49,939 nucleotides of DNA, taken from DATBMA01 sp036555105. Lineage in GTDB: Bacteria; Actinomycetota; Acidimicrobiia; Spongiisociales; ZC4RG35. Under the pieces are notes generated by a model. It did not search any database and was not told the DNA's origin. It saw only the letters and a list, made by a program, of their open reading frames with translations. The position numbers and the translations under genes are program-made. The DNA lies in NCBI GenBank assembly GCA_036555105.1, contig DATBMA010000041.1, positions 1-49,939 on the forward strand, read 5' to 3'. Positions 32,978 through 41,967 of the stretch are shown here, in pieces; the stretch's first letter is position 1; the number at the start of each line of letters is the position of its first letter.

Positions 32978-33942
32978 GCCAGCAATACCTCCACGAACTC
33001 GCTCGGCGAGAAGGGAAGCAGATCATCGACCCCTTCGCCCACCCCGATCAGCTTGACCGGGACTCCCAACTGCTGCTCAACCGCCACCACGATCCCGCCC
33101 CTGGCGCTCCCATCCAGCTTGGCGAGCACGATCCCGGTGACGCCAACCGCCTGGGCGAACTCGGTCACCTGGCTGATGCCGTTCTGGCCTCCGCTGGCAT
33201 CCAGCACGAGCAGCACCTCGCTGATGGCGGCCTCTCGCTCGAGCACCCTCCTGATCTTCCCCAGCTGGTCCATCAGGTCCCGCTTGGCCTGCAACCGCCC
33301 GGCCGTGTCCACCAGCAACACGTCCCGGCCGCGCGCCTTGGCAGCCTGCAGCGCGTCGAAGGCGACGGCAGCAGGATCCGCCCCGTCTCCTCCGTCGACG
33401 ATCGGCAACTGCAGGCGGGCGGCCCACTCCTGCAATTGAAGGCCGGCGGCCGCCCTGAAGGTGTCTGCCGCAGCCAGCAATGGTGCATGCCCCTCCGACT
33501 CCAGCCGGCGGGCGAGCTTGGCGAGGGTCGTGGTCTTCCCGCTCCCGTTGACCCCGACCATGAGCACAACCGCCGGGCTCCCGTCGAGGTGGAGCCCCCG
33601 GTCCCGTCCGGCAAAGCCCGCCAACAACTCCTCCTCGAGCATGTGGTTGGCCGCTTCGGGATCTGCCGGATGCCTCCGCCTTATGCGTTCGACAATGGTT
33701 CCGGCTGTCGCCACCCCCACGTCCGCCGCCAGGAGGGCGTCCTCCATGGAAGGCCAGTCGACCTCGCTGCCCCGGAACGCCGCCCGGACCGACGACGCCA
33801 GCCCGCTTGGCCCCAGCCGGCCTTTGAGCGCGCCGGCCGGCGACGTTCGCGGCAAAGCGGCTCGCCGCCGCCAAAGAAAGATGCCGGCCACGACCAACGC
33901 CACGAGGGCGACCGCTATGAGTAAGGCGAGCCAGGGTTCCAT
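32974..33942 (-). CDS. ftsY: Signal recognition particle receptor FtsY
   Basis: GTPase receptor for SRP-ribosome complexes. The 322-residue product starts with a hydrophobic helix (residues 5-24), which anchors it in the membrane in place of the long acidic A domain of E. coli FtsY. The N domain follows, then the G domain with 'GVNGSGKTT' (130-138), 'VDTAGRLQAKRDLMDQL' and 'AKLDGSARGG'. smc lies further upstream on the same strand with three intervening genes. Confidence 0.95.
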   Translation of the reverse strand: MEPWLALLIAVALVALVVAGIFLWRRRAALPRTSPAGALKGRLGPSGLASSVRAAFRGSEVDWPSMEDALLAADVGVATAGTIVERIRRRHPADPEAANHMLEEELLAGFAGRDRGLHLDGSPAVVLMVGVNGSGKTTTLAKLARRLESEGHAPLLAAADTFRAAAGLQLQEWAARLQLPIVDGGDGADPAAVAFDALQAAKARGRDVLLVDTAGRLQAKRDLMDQLGKIRRVLEREAAISEVLLVLDASGGQNGISQVTEFAQAVGVTGIVLAKLDGSARGGIVVAVEQQLGVPVKLIGVGEGVDDLLPFSPSEFVEVLLA

Positions 33943-33978
33943 GAGAATTGGCGCCGGAGTCAGCGCCGAGCGGGAAGG

Positions 33979-34611
33979 CTAGAGGGCGTCGCTGAGGAAG
34001 CCGGCCCCGAAGAGGGCGAACCCGGCCACGATCAGGCGGGAGGTGGTCCAAGAACGCGGCAAGCGCCGCCTGCCTTTGCCCGATTCGCTCAACAGGGCCA
34101 AAGCCAGGGTCACCCCGGCCGTGAGATAGAGGGTTATCACCCTGGCCCTGATCAAGCCGAACAGCACCAGGAGGCCCAGGGCCGTGATCCCGAGGGACCG
34201 GGCGACGTTGGCCAACGTGACGTGGTCCTCGACCCAGTCGAGGAGGTCTGCCCAGAAGTCGGCGGTGCGGGAGGCGGGGGCGGCGGTATGGCGACCTGTG
34301 CCTGGCTTGCGCTGAGCCTCCGTCCGCCGCTGATCCGCCAGGGCCTGGGAGAAGAGCCCGGTAAAGGGGCTCTTGAATACGACCTGCTCGTCACCCAGGT
34401 CGATGGTGAGTGTGTCGCCGGCCCGGGCGTATTCGAATTGGTCTATCCCCCAACGCCCGAGCTCCTCACCGACCGCGGTGAGGACCAACACGTCGTTGCC
34501 CAACATGAGTTTTGAGTCAACCGGCTGCTTGTCGCCGTTGACGAATATCGATCCCGGATAGACCGGCACCGTCCTGCCTCCCTGAACGCCCGCCCGCAAC
34601 TCCCGCCCCAC
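33979..34611 (-). CDS. Hypothetical membrane protein
   Basis: The 210-residue product has no family I recognise. The N-terminal ~85 residues look beta-rich ('PVYPGSIFVNGDKQPVDSKLML', 'TLTIDLGDEQVVFKSPF'). A polar linker follows, then three hydrophobic segments between about residues 140 and 210 ('SLGITALGLLVLFGLI', 'VITLYLTAGVTLALALL', 'LIVAGFALFGAGFL'). GTG start. It lies between the 50-residue protein gene and ftsY on the same strand, with 36 bases to ftsY. Confidence 0.65.
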   Translation of the reverse strand: MGRELRAGVQGGRTVPVYPGSIFVNGDKQPVDSKLMLGNDVLVLTAVGEELGRWGIDQFEYARAGDTLTIDLGDEQVVFKSPFTGLFSQALADQRRTEAQRKPGTGRHTAAPASRTADFWADLLDWVEDHVTLANVARSLGITALGLLVLFGLIRARVITLYLTAGVTLALALLSESGKGRRRLPRSWTTSRLIVAGFALFGAGFLSDAL

Positions 34612-34652
34612 AAGCTACCAAGCCGGCCGCGCTTGTAAACGGGCCGCTGGGC

Positions 34653-34805
34653 TCAAGTCCGCGCCGGCTCCTTCTTCCGTTGCGGAGCCGGGGGGTCGGG
34701 CACCGCCGGCCGGGCCGGCTCCCTCCGAGCTGGGTCGACCGGGGCCGGGCGCCTTCGCTCCGGTTCGATTCGGATCTTGCGGAGAGGCTTGCCTATCTCA
34801 CTCAT
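34653..34805 (-). CDS. Small basic proline-rich protein (50 residues)
   Basis: The frame ATG 34805 to TGA 34653 encodes 50 residues beginning MSEIGKPLRKIRIEP, followed by a stretch dominated by Pro, Arg and Ala ('VDPARREPARPAVPDPP'). Its ATG overlaps the stop of the upstream gene by 8 bases (ATGAGTGA) with GAGG 6 bases before it, so it should be translationally coupled. It appears intrinsically disordered and strongly basic. Such an N-terminal '.PLR.IRIEP' followed by Pro-rich sequence reminds me of small uncharacterised proteins in other Gram-positives, but I cannot name a family. Confidence 0.6.
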   Translation of the reverse strand: MSEIGKPLRKIRIEPERRRPAPVDPARREPARPAVPDPPAPQRKKEPART

Positions 34806-35616
34806 CTCGACCTCGCTTGTATCCCACTTCGCCCTCGGTCAGATCGGTACGCACGTGAATCACCACGTCTGGGTATCGGGCTCTGACCACCGCCTCGGGG
34901 ACATAGAAGGGAAGCCAGAGCTCGGTGATCGTCGCCCGCTCCGCCCGGTAGCCCGCCTCGTGCTCGAGGACCAATCCGCTCAGCTCGACTCTTCCGATCA
35001 CGCCCATCCCCGGCAGGGATGACCTCTCCTTGCGGGCGTAGACACCACAGGTGTGATCCCATCCTGGTACCTGAGGGCAGGCGTCGCAGGTCGCGGTCAA
35101 CTCCGAGTGCGGCCAGGCCACCCACACCCCGTGGAGCATCCCGTCCTCCCAATGCCACTGCCTCCAGGCCACCACCGGCTCGTGGGACCAGAACTCGTCG
35201 GCCGGCTCCTCGTTGCCCCGGGTCGGCCAAGGCAGCACCCTTCGGCTGCGAGCAGGCTCAGGTCGGCGATACCCGAGTAGCCGAGCCACTCCCCTGATCG
35301 TCCCCCAGCCGATACGACAGAGGCTCGACACCACCATCAGGGCGGAGACGAACACGAAGCTGACAAGTGCGACGATGATCACCACCGTGGCGACACCCGT
35401 GAGCAGGTAGTTGAGAGGGGGCGGGCCGCCGAACTTGAGGACCTCGGCCATGCCCCATCTCTCGAGCGCCACCCATCCGATTCCGTAGATGAGCACAGTG
35501 ACCGCTGAGGCAGCGACGCCGCCGATCACGAAGCGACGACGGCGGCCCTCACGAAGATACAAGGCGGCAGCAGGTCCCCCTGAGATGGCCCCCCTGACGT
35601 CGGGCTCCCTCACCAT
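34798..35616 (-). CDS. Hypothetical two-helix membrane protein with Cys-rich cytosolic or external domain
   Basis: With ATG 35616 (GAAGAGG just before it) the product has 272 residues; a TTG at 35634 is an alternative start. Two hydrophobic helices lie at about residues 29-50 and 66-97. The C-terminal domain has conserved-looking motifs 'VVAWRQWHWEDGMLHGVWVAW', 'CDACPQVPGWDHTCGVYARK' and 'IGRVELSGLVLEHEAGYRAERATI'. The C-x-x-C ... C-G-[IV]-Y-A pattern with 'G.V...G.V.EHE.GYRAE' occurs in scattered uncharacterised actinobacterial proteins. No catalytic function can be assigned. It sits directly downstream of smc and overlaps the 50-residue gene. Confidence 0.65.
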   Translation of the reverse strand: MVREPDVRGAISGGPAAALYLREGRRRRFVIGGVAASAVTVLIYGIGWVALERWGMAEVLKFGGPPPLNYLLTGVATVVIIVALVSFVFVSALMVVSSLCRIGWGTIRGVARLLGYRRPEPARSRRVLPWPTRGNEEPADEFWSHEPVVAWRQWHWEDGMLHGVWVAWPHSELTATCDACPQVPGWDHTCGVYARKERSSLPGMGVIGRVELSGLVLEHEAGYRAERATITELWLPFYVPEAVVRARYPDVVIHVRTDLTEGEVGYKRGRDE

Positions 35617-35673
35617 GGCCTCCTCTTCGTTCAACCTTATCCGCCGGCGCGCCGGATGTCTGGTAATGGCTAG

Positions 35674-38600
35674 TCAGCCGGCCATCACTCCGGCCAGCGC
35701 CTTGGTGACCACCTGCGAGGAGCCCCCTGGCTCGAGCGTCACCCCGTAGAGCACATCCGCCGCCTCCATCGTCTGTTGCTGATGCGTGACGATCACCAGC
35801 TGTGCCTCCCGCCGGAATGCCTCGATCAGGCGAAGGAATCGCCGCAGGTTGGAGTCGTCGAGCGCGGCCTCCACCTCATCGAGGACGTAGAAGGGTGAGG
35901 GACGGGCCCGGAAGACGGCGAAGAGAAAGGCGAGAGCCGCCAACGATCGCTCGCCACCCGAGAGCAGGCTCAGCTTCGACACCTTCTTCCCGAGCGGTTG
36001 GGCTTCGATCTCTACGCCTGAGGCGAGGCCTTGGTCAGGGTCGAGCACCCGCAGCCTTCCCCGCCCCCCAGGGAAGAGGACTGTGAACAGGTCTTGGTAG
36101 GCGAGGGCGATCTCCTCGAAGGCAGAGTTGAAGCGCAGTTCGATCTCGTCATCGAGGGCGGAGATCACCTTGCGGAGCTCGCGACGTGAGCCTTCGAGGT
36201 CCTCCATCTGAGACGAAATGAACTCGTGGCGCTCCGCCAGCGCTGCGTACTCCTCGGCCGCCAGGGGGTTGACCGCACCCATGCGGCGCAGCTCCGCCTG
36301 GCGGGTGGCCAGGCGATCGGCCGGATCCCCTTCCCCCTCCGGGGCCGAAGCTGCCAGGGCGGTCCCCTCGTCGGCGTCGAAGTCGCGGCGCAGCCCCTCT
36401 GCCACCGACTCTCGCCTGACTCGCAGTTCGACGAGCTCGAGGGCCAGCGCCGCCTTGCGCTCACGGCCAACGGCCAGTTCGGCGCTGCGCTGATGGTGTC
36501 TGGCGCGGAGTGACTCAGACCGCGCTTCGAGCTCGGCTGCCTCGGCTCGACCGGCCTCCTGGCGGGCCCGCAGCTCGGCGAGGTGGCGCTTCACAACTTC
36601 GGCTGCTTGCCGTGCCGTCTCCTCTACAACCTCAAGCCTCTGCAGACGGGCCGGCCCCACCGAGGTGGCCGCCGAACCGCCCAAACCTGCTTCGACGATC
36701 TGGCGACGAGCCTCCAGCAGGTGGTGCCGCTCCGCGGCCGCGACCGCACGTCCCGCCTCAGCCTGCCATGCGGCCCGAGCTTCCTCCTTGGCAGATGCCA
36801 GGCGGGCTCGACGGGCTGCCGCGTCCTCCCATGCCTGTCTGGCAGCCGCCTCGTCTCCCTCGAGGCTCTCCAAGCGGGGCTTGAGACCGGCCTCCTGTTC
36901 GAGGCGCCGGGACATCTCCTCTTCCAGGCCCGCCCGGCGACGTTCGAGGATCTCCGCCTCTGACACGATCGCCGCTTCCGCCCGACGGCTGCGGGTGAGC
37001 GCTTCGGTGGCTCCGGCGAGGCGAGCCTCGAGCACCTCCAACGCCTCGAGCGCCTTCCGCTCGTCGGCGCGGGTGGCCTCGAATGCCCGCCTGGTCGAGT
37101 TGACCCTGCTCTCGGCCCTGGCGAGGTCGACCTCGGCGGCTTTCACCGACTCTCCTGCCGCCGCCAAGGCGGCGGGGCTTGCCCCCTCCGGATCGCCAGG
37201 GCGGATTCCGGCCGCTGTGACCAGATCCCCTTCGGGTGTGACCGCCCGAACCTCGGGATGGCGCCTGACCACATCCCAGCCTGAGGCCCATCCCTCGGCC
37301 AGCAATACGTCGCCGAGCAATGCCGCGCCGAGCTCGAGATCTGCTGCCGGCCCCAGCCGTGACACCAAAGGTTCGAGCCCGGTCACGGCCGCCAACTCCG
37401 TGGCCGGGCCGGCCGATCCGGGCCGGCTGATCACCCCGGCCACCCCACCCCTCCCGTCGCCTTTGAGCATGCGCATCGCCTGCGCGAGGTCATCGGCTCC
37501 GGCAAAGACCACTGCCCTGGCGAATGGTCCGAGGGCGGCCTCCACCGCCAGGGACAGGTCCGCAGGCACATCGAGTCTGGCGGCAATCGCCCCCACCATG
37601 CCCGGGGCGCTCTCCATCAGCGACCGGCCGGCTGGTTCCTCGCCATCAACTGCGGCGGCCAGGGCTTCGTGGCGGCCCTGGGCGGCTGCCAGGTGCAGCC
37701 TGGCCTCGGCCATGGCAGCTTCGGCTCCCTCCCAGTGCTCCTGCTCCGTGGCCCTGACCGTGGCTTGCTCGTCGAAAAGCCGCTGGGCAGTTGAAGAGTC
37801 GGTGTCGAGAGCGCGAATCTCCTCGTCCAGCCGCCCGATCTCTTCCCGCTCTGCCAGCAGCTGGGCATCGAGCACGGCCATGCGCGACCGCAGACCGTCG
37901 AGTTCATTGCCGTCGCGCTCGCGGGCAGCCTCGAGGGCGGCCAACTCTCCACGGAGGCGGGCGGCGGCTCCCTCGGGGGCCAGCCCCTCCTCATCGGCGA
38001 GCAGCCGCTCCTCCGCCTCGATCGAGCGGAAGGCTTGTTCTGATCTGGCGGCGGCAGTAGCGGCCTCGGCCTCCTCGGCGGCGGCTGCCGTCATCTGGGC
38101 GGTCAGCTCCTCGAGCTCGGAGGCGAGGTCGCGGCTGCGCTCCTCCGACCCTTCCAGCGCCGCCCGGGCCGCCCGCAGGCGCTCATGAGCGACCTGTCCG
38201 ATACGGCGCAGCCGCTCGAACGTGGTCTCCAACCGAGCCGCGGCCGCGCCGGTCCGGTCGAGGTGCCGACCGACCACAGCCGCCTGCTCCGAAACCAATC
38301 TCAAAAGGTTGCCGAGCTCAGAAGCCTCGGTCTCGGCCTCGCGAGCGTCGGTCTCTAGCGCCGCTTCCTCTTCTTCGGCCGCGCCCAACCTGCCATCGAG
38401 GCGCCGCAACTGCTCGCCACCGAGATACAGGCCGATGGCCCTTACCTCCTCGGCCGCCTGCCGCTGACGGTCCGCCGCCTCCGCCTGGCGGCGCAGGGGA
38501 CGCATCTGGCGGGTGAGCTCACCGATGATGTCTTTGAGCCGGAGGACGTCGGCGTCGGTTCGCTCGAGCCTCCGCTCGGCCTTCTCCCTCCGCAACTTGT

Positions 38601-39108
38601 GCTTGAGGATCCCGGCCGCCTCCTCTATCACCGCCCGGTGCTCGTCAGGGCCGGCATTGAGGATGTCATCGACATGACCCTGGCCGATGATCACGTGCTG
38701 GTGGCGGCCCACCCCGGAATCGGACAGGAGCTCCTGGACATCCAGCAGGCGGCATGCCATGCCGTTGATCTCGTAGTCGGATGACCCGTCCCGATAGAGG
38801 CGGCGGGTGATCGACACTTCGGGCAAGTCGAGGCCGATCGCCCGATCGGCGTTGTCGAGCACCACCGTGACCTCGGCCCGACCGAGCTGGGGGCGGGCGG
38901 TGGTGCCAGCGAACACCACATCTTCCATCTTCGAGGTCCTCAGCGCCTTGGGGGCCTGGGTACCCAAGGCCCAGGCGACGGCGTCGACGAGGTTCGACTT
39001 ACCCGAGCCGTTGGGGCCGACGATCACCGACACCCCGGGCCTGAACTCGAGCCGCGTGCGGTCGGCGAACGACTTGAAGCCGACGATCTTGACCGTCTTC
39101 AGATACAA
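35674..39108 (-). CDS. smc: Chromosome segregation protein SMC
   Basis: The 1144-residue condensin ATPase has Walker A 'GPNGSGKSN' (31-39) in the N-terminal head. Long coiled coils rich in Glu, Arg and Ala flank a hinge domain near residues 500-620 ('GMVGAIAARLDVPADLSLAVEAALG'). The C-terminal head carries signature 'LSGGERSLAALAFLFAVF' and Walker B 'FYVLDEVEAALDD'. It organises newly replicated DNA with ScpA/ScpB, neither of which is in the window. The start is TTG 39108 (preceded by AGGTGG), as the conserved 'YLKTVKIVGFKSF' begins there. An 18-base perfect dyad lies 14 bases upstream. Confidence 0.96.
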   Translation of the reverse strand: MYLKTVKIVGFKSFADRTRLEFRPGVSVIVGPNGSGKSNLVDAVAWALGTQAPKALRTSKMEDVVFAGTTARPQLGRAEVTVVLDNADRAIGLDLPEVSITRRLYRDGSSDYEINGMACRLLDVQELLSDSGVGRHQHVIIGQGHVDDILNAGPDEHRAVIEEAAGILKHKLRREKAERRLERTDADVLRLKDIIGELTRQMRPLRRQAEAADRQRQAAEEVRAIGLYLGGEQLRRLDGRLGAAEEEEAALETDAREAETEASELGNLLRLVSEQAAVVGRHLDRTGAAAARLETTFERLRRIGQVAHERLRAARAALEGSEERSRDLASELEELTAQMTAAAAEEAEAATAAARSEQAFRSIEAEERLLADEEGLAPEGAAARLRGELAALEAARERDGNELDGLRSRMAVLDAQLLAEREEIGRLDEEIRALDTDSSTAQRLFDEQATVRATEQEHWEGAEAAMAEARLHLAAAQGRHEALAAAVDGEEPAGRSLMESAPGMVGAIAARLDVPADLSLAVEAALGPFARAVVFAGADDLAQAMRMLKGDGRGGVAGVISRPGSAGPATELAAVTGLEPLVSRLGPAADLELGAALLGDVLLAEGWASGWDVVRRHPEVRAVTPEGDLVTAAGIRPGDPEGASPAALAAAGESVKAAEVDLARAESRVNSTRRAFEATRADERKALEALEVLEARLAGATEALTRSRRAEAAIVSEAEILERRRAGLEEEMSRRLEQEAGLKPRLESLEGDEAAARQAWEDAAARRARLASAKEEARAAWQAEAGRAVAAAERHHLLEARRQIVEAGLGGSAATSVGPARLQRLEVVEETARQAAEVVKRHLAELRARQEAGRAEAAELEARSESLRARHHQRSAELAVGRERKAALALELVELRVRRESVAEGLRRDFDADEGTALAASAPEGEGDPADRLATRQAELRRMGAVNPLAAEEYAALAERHEFISSQMEDLEGSRRELRKVISALDDEIELRFNSAFEEIALAYQDLFTVLFPGGRGRLRVLDPDQGLASGVEIEAQPLGKKVSKLSLLSGGERSLAALAFLFAVFRARPSPFYVLDEVEAALDDSNLRRFLRLIEAFRREAQLVIVTHQQQTMEAADVLYGVTLEPGGSSQVVTKALAGVMAG

Positions 39109-39122
39109 GCAACCACCTGGGG

Positions 39123-39140
39123 AATCACAGGACTGTGATT
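39123..39140. promoter_or_regulatory. 18-base perfect dyad upstream of smc
   Basis: AATCACAG and CTGTGATT are perfect inverted repeats separated by GA, 14 bases before the smc TTG. They could be a repressor operator or a short hairpin in the smc leader. The base composition is much more AT-rich than the surroundings. Confidence 0.55.
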
Positions 39141-39221
39141 AGCGAGGGTAGCGGCCATCCGGCCTGCTCCTGCGTCTCTAGGGCCGCCCGCGGCCGCCCC
39201 GTTCAGGAGGCGATGGCCAAA

Positions 39222-40811
39222 TCAGCCGGCGATTGAGCGGGCAGTCGCCTCGTCGGGGGCGATGCCGAGCCTCACCTGGTCACCCGAGCAGACCAGGATC
39301 GCCGAACGGCCGTTCCCGTCATGCACCAGCCTCTCGTCGCCGATGGCCTGGCCCGACCGGGCCGTCGGGAATGCCGCCTCCTCCCAGGCCGCCATCGACT
39401 CACACATCGTGGCGGAGCCCTCCCCCGAGTCGACCAGGCCGATGCCGACCGCCGTGTCCGCACCCCGGGCCCAGAGGGTGACCTCTCCGCCTGCCCACGC
39501 CGCCGACCGCAGGCGGGGATCCGATAGGGAGGAGGAGGTGTCGTCACCGGGCGCCGACCACAAAAACAGGAGGTCCTCGGCCCCGAACCCGGTCGACCTC
39601 AGCTGCTCCCAACCGCTACCCGGACCGCCAACGGCGTCAGGGTCGAGAGGTGCCACCGACTGCAGGTACCGCTCGGGGAAGAGGATCTCGGCAGTGGAGG
39701 TGGGAGGCCGGGCATATGCCTGGTCGAGCGCCTCCGTCCCTCCCTGGGAAGAGACTGCGCAGGCGAAGCTCATGCCGTCGAAGTACGCGAACTGGGTCGA
39801 GGCGCTCAACACATACGGGACGTCGGCCACGGCTCCTTGGGCACCGAGCACGCGGGGGTTGAGCAGCATGCCGAGCTGATCCCCGAGATCGAGTGCACCC
39901 ACCGAGAACTGCTGCATGGTGAGTGTGGCATCGCCCTCGATGAGCGCCTGGGCGGCGCGGAAGGGCTCCGGGTCGGCGCGTGGATCATCCATCAGCCCGG
40001 GGAAGCCCAGCTGTTCATCGGTGACGGCGTGAGTGATCTCGTGGGCAAGGGTGACCAGGTCGAGCGGCTCAAGGGCCCCGCCACCAGCGGGAGTGGCGAC
40101 GACCAACTCGTGGGTCTCAGGGTCGTAATAGCCGGCCACTGCCCCTCCCAGCATCTCGATCTGGCCCTCGGTCAGGTCGTAGTCGGCAGGTATCGCGCCC
40201 AGGGCGACCAGCAGCCGCCGGTCGGCGTCCGCCACGTCATCCGGATATGAATCGCGAGCAAGCTCCTGCACCCGTGCGGTCATTTCCTCCGGTGTCACCA
40301 GGACCGGGTCGATGGCCCCCTCGACCTCCAGATGCCTGAGCTGTTCCACCGCCTCGGTCACTTGTTCGACCTGGCGGTCGACGTCGGTCGCGTCGACCTG
40401 AATGCTCCCGGGAGAAGTGGTGACACATGCCGCCAGCGCCGACGGGTCGAGCCCGCCTTCCGGGCCGCCTCCGAGCAAGCCGCCCAACAAGTCGCCGAGG
40501 TCGCCCGAGCCCTCTCCACCGAGCAGGCCTCCGAGCAGGTCCCCGAGGCCGCCGAGGCCGGAGCCGCCACCTTCGGTGCCTCCGAAGAGCCCGCCCAGCG
40601 GGTTCTGGTTCTCGACCTGCTGCTCCAGCGCGGTGATGCGGGCCTGGGCACTGGCCAGTTGGGCGGCGGTGGTGTCGAGCTGATCCTGGAGCCTGGCGTT
40701 GCGCTGGTAAAGAGCGATGGCGATGCCGCCACTCACCCCCGCCAACAGGGCGACGATGGTCACGATCGCCACCGCCGAGCGCGGCCAGCGGGATGCGGGT
40801 GAATTGCTCAC
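39222..40811 (-). CDS. Membrane-anchored zinc metalloprotease-like protein with Gly/Leu repeats
   Basis: The 529-residue product has an N-terminal signal anchor (residues 13-35), a short coiled coil (39-68), then a Gly-rich segment (72-120) with two copies of GDLLGGLLGG. The extracytoplasmic domain contains 'LVTLAHEITHAVTDEQLGF', an HExxH zinc motif (His257, Glu258, His261), preceded by 'GYYDPETHELVVAT', a pattern seen in uncharacterised zincin-like proteins. Asp and Glu residues downstream could supply the third ligand, which I cannot assign. GTG start. It sits between acyP and smc, breaking the common acyP-smc order. Confidence 0.75.
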   Translation of the reverse strand: MSNSPASRWPRSAVAIVTIVALLAGVSGGIAIALYQRNARLQDQLDTTAAQLASAQARITALEQQVENQNPLGGLFGGTEGGGSGLGGLGDLLGGLLGGEGSGDLGDLLGGLLGGGPEGGLDPSALAACVTTSPGSIQVDATDVDRQVEQVTEAVEQLRHLEVEGAIDPVLVTPEEMTARVQELARDSYPDDVADADRRLLVALGAIPADYDLTEGQIEMLGGAVAGYYDPETHELVVATPAGGGALEPLDLVTLAHEITHAVTDEQLGFPGLMDDPRADPEPFRAAQALIEGDATLTMQQFSVGALDLGDQLGMLLNPRVLGAQGAVADVPYVLSASTQFAYFDGMSFACAVSSQGGTEALDQAYARPPTSTAEILFPERYLQSVAPLDPDAVGGPGSGWEQLRSTGFGAEDLLFLWSAPGDDTSSSLSDPRLRSAAWAGGEVTLWARGADTAVGIGLVDSGEGSATMCESMAAWEEAAFPTARSGQAIGDERLVHDGNGRSAILVCSGDQVRLGIAPDEATARSIAG

Positions 40812-40857
40812 GCCGGGGAACGTACCGAAGGCCGGGTGCTACCGGAAGCCGCCTGGA

Positions 40858-41133
40858 TCAGCCAGTTATCTCGAAGCTGGAAGGCGGTGGATCGAGAGGT
40901 TCCTGGTCCACCACCTCCACCGCCAGCACCATCGCATCCGGCGGGCCCAACTCCAGCCAGTGCACGTACCGGTCGACGGATTCATCCAATCCCTGGGCTT
41001 GGGTCTCCACACGGCCGTCGGCGGTGTTGCGAACCCAGCCCACCAGGCCAAGCATCCGCGCCTCCCGTCGGGCGGAGTCACGGAAATACACGCCTTGGAC
41101 CCTGCCCGAGACTGTGGCACGCACCGACTTCAT
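40858..41133 (-). CDS. acyP: Acylphosphatase
   Basis: The 91-residue product is a canonical acylphosphatase, hydrolysing carboxyl-phosphate bonds. 'GRVQGVYFRDSARREA' contains catalytic Arg18, and 'GWVRNTADGRVE' contains catalytic Asn36. Its ATG overlaps the mutM stop (ATGA). The rnc-mutM-acyP-smc order is common in actinobacteria. Confidence 0.95.
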   Translation of the reverse strand: MKSVRATVSGRVQGVYFRDSARREARMLGLVGWVRNTADGRVETQAQGLDESVDRYVHWLELGPPDAMVLAVEVVDQEPLDPPPSSFEITG

Positions 41134-41954
41134 GCCTGGCAGCCGCCGCAGAAGTAGGAGGACCGGCCACCGATCACCACCCGCTGGATCTCACCCCCGC
41201 AGCGCTTGCATCGCTCACCTTCCCGTCCGTACACACGGAGCCGCTCGCTGAACTCGCCCGCTGTCCCATCCGGCAGCAGGTAGGCGAGGTCGGTGAGGGA
41301 GGTGCCGCCTGCTTCGATCCCGGCCTCGAGGATGGGGGGGATCGCCTTGCGCAGCCTTCCCACCTCCTCCCTGGTCAGGGTGCCTCCCGGCCGGTCGGGG
41401 CGGATCCGCGCCCGGTGCAGCACCTCGTCCGCGTAGATGTTGCCGAGCCCGGCCAGGATTCGCTGGTCGAGCAACAACGACTTGATTGGTGCGGTTCGCC
41501 CCGTCAGCACCTCTGCCAACCTGGCGGCGGAGGGCAGGGTCTCGAAGGCATCTGGCCCGATGTGGGCCAGAGTTCCCAGCTCATCCGGCTCGAGCACCGC
41601 CACGAATCCGAAGGTGCGAGGGTCGACCAGCCGGACCTCGTCCCCCGCCTCGGTCCTCGCCACGAAATGTGTGTGGCGCGCCTCGGGATCGCCAGGCCGA
41701 GCCACCTCGACGTGGCCGGACATCCCGAGATGTATGACCAGCACCGATCCCGAGTCGAGTGGTGCCAGCAGGAACTTCCCCTGGCGGCCAACCGCCAACA
41801 CCCGCCGCCCCTGTAAGCGGTCGACCACGTCCCCAGGGCGGAGATTGCGCCGCCCGGTCCGCTGGTGGCGAAGCTCCACCTCTACGATTCTGACCCCCTC
41901 CAGCACCGGGATCAGGGCCCTGCGCACCGACTCGACCTCAGGCAGCTCGGGCAA
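41130..41954 (-). CDS. mutM: Formamidopyrimidine-DNA glycosylase
   Basis: Removes 8-oxoguanine and FapyG and nicks the strand. The start must be the TTG at 41954, because the catalytic proline has to be residue 2 ('PELPEVESVRRAL'). The longer upstream frame (to 42101) overlaps rnc and is spurious. The 274-residue protein ends in the zinc finger 'CKRCGGEIQRVVIGGRSSYFCGGC', which binds DNA, and includes the conserved 'LGNIYADEVLHRARI' helix-two-turn-helix region. It follows rnc by 13 bases. Confidence 0.95.
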   Translation of the reverse strand: MPELPEVESVRRALIPVLEGVRIVEVELRHQRTGRRNLRPGDVVDRLQGRRVLAVGRQGKFLLAPLDSGSVLVIHLGMSGHVEVARPGDPEARHTHFVARTEAGDEVRLVDPRTFGFVAVLEPDELGTLAHIGPDAFETLPSAARLAEVLTGRTAPIKSLLLDQRILAGLGNIYADEVLHRARIRPDRPGGTLTREEVGRLRKAIPPILEAGIEAGGTSLTDLAYLLPDGTAGEFSERLRVYGREGERCKRCGGEIQRVVIGGRSSYFCGGCQA

Positions 41955-41967
41955 CGCGCTTCCCCGC

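Noticed and set aside
36665..38188. Long rightward open frame (507 codons) inside smc
   Set aside because: It is a Ser/Ala/Arg-rich shadow of the smc coiled coil, caused by GC-rich third positions. It has no family similarity.
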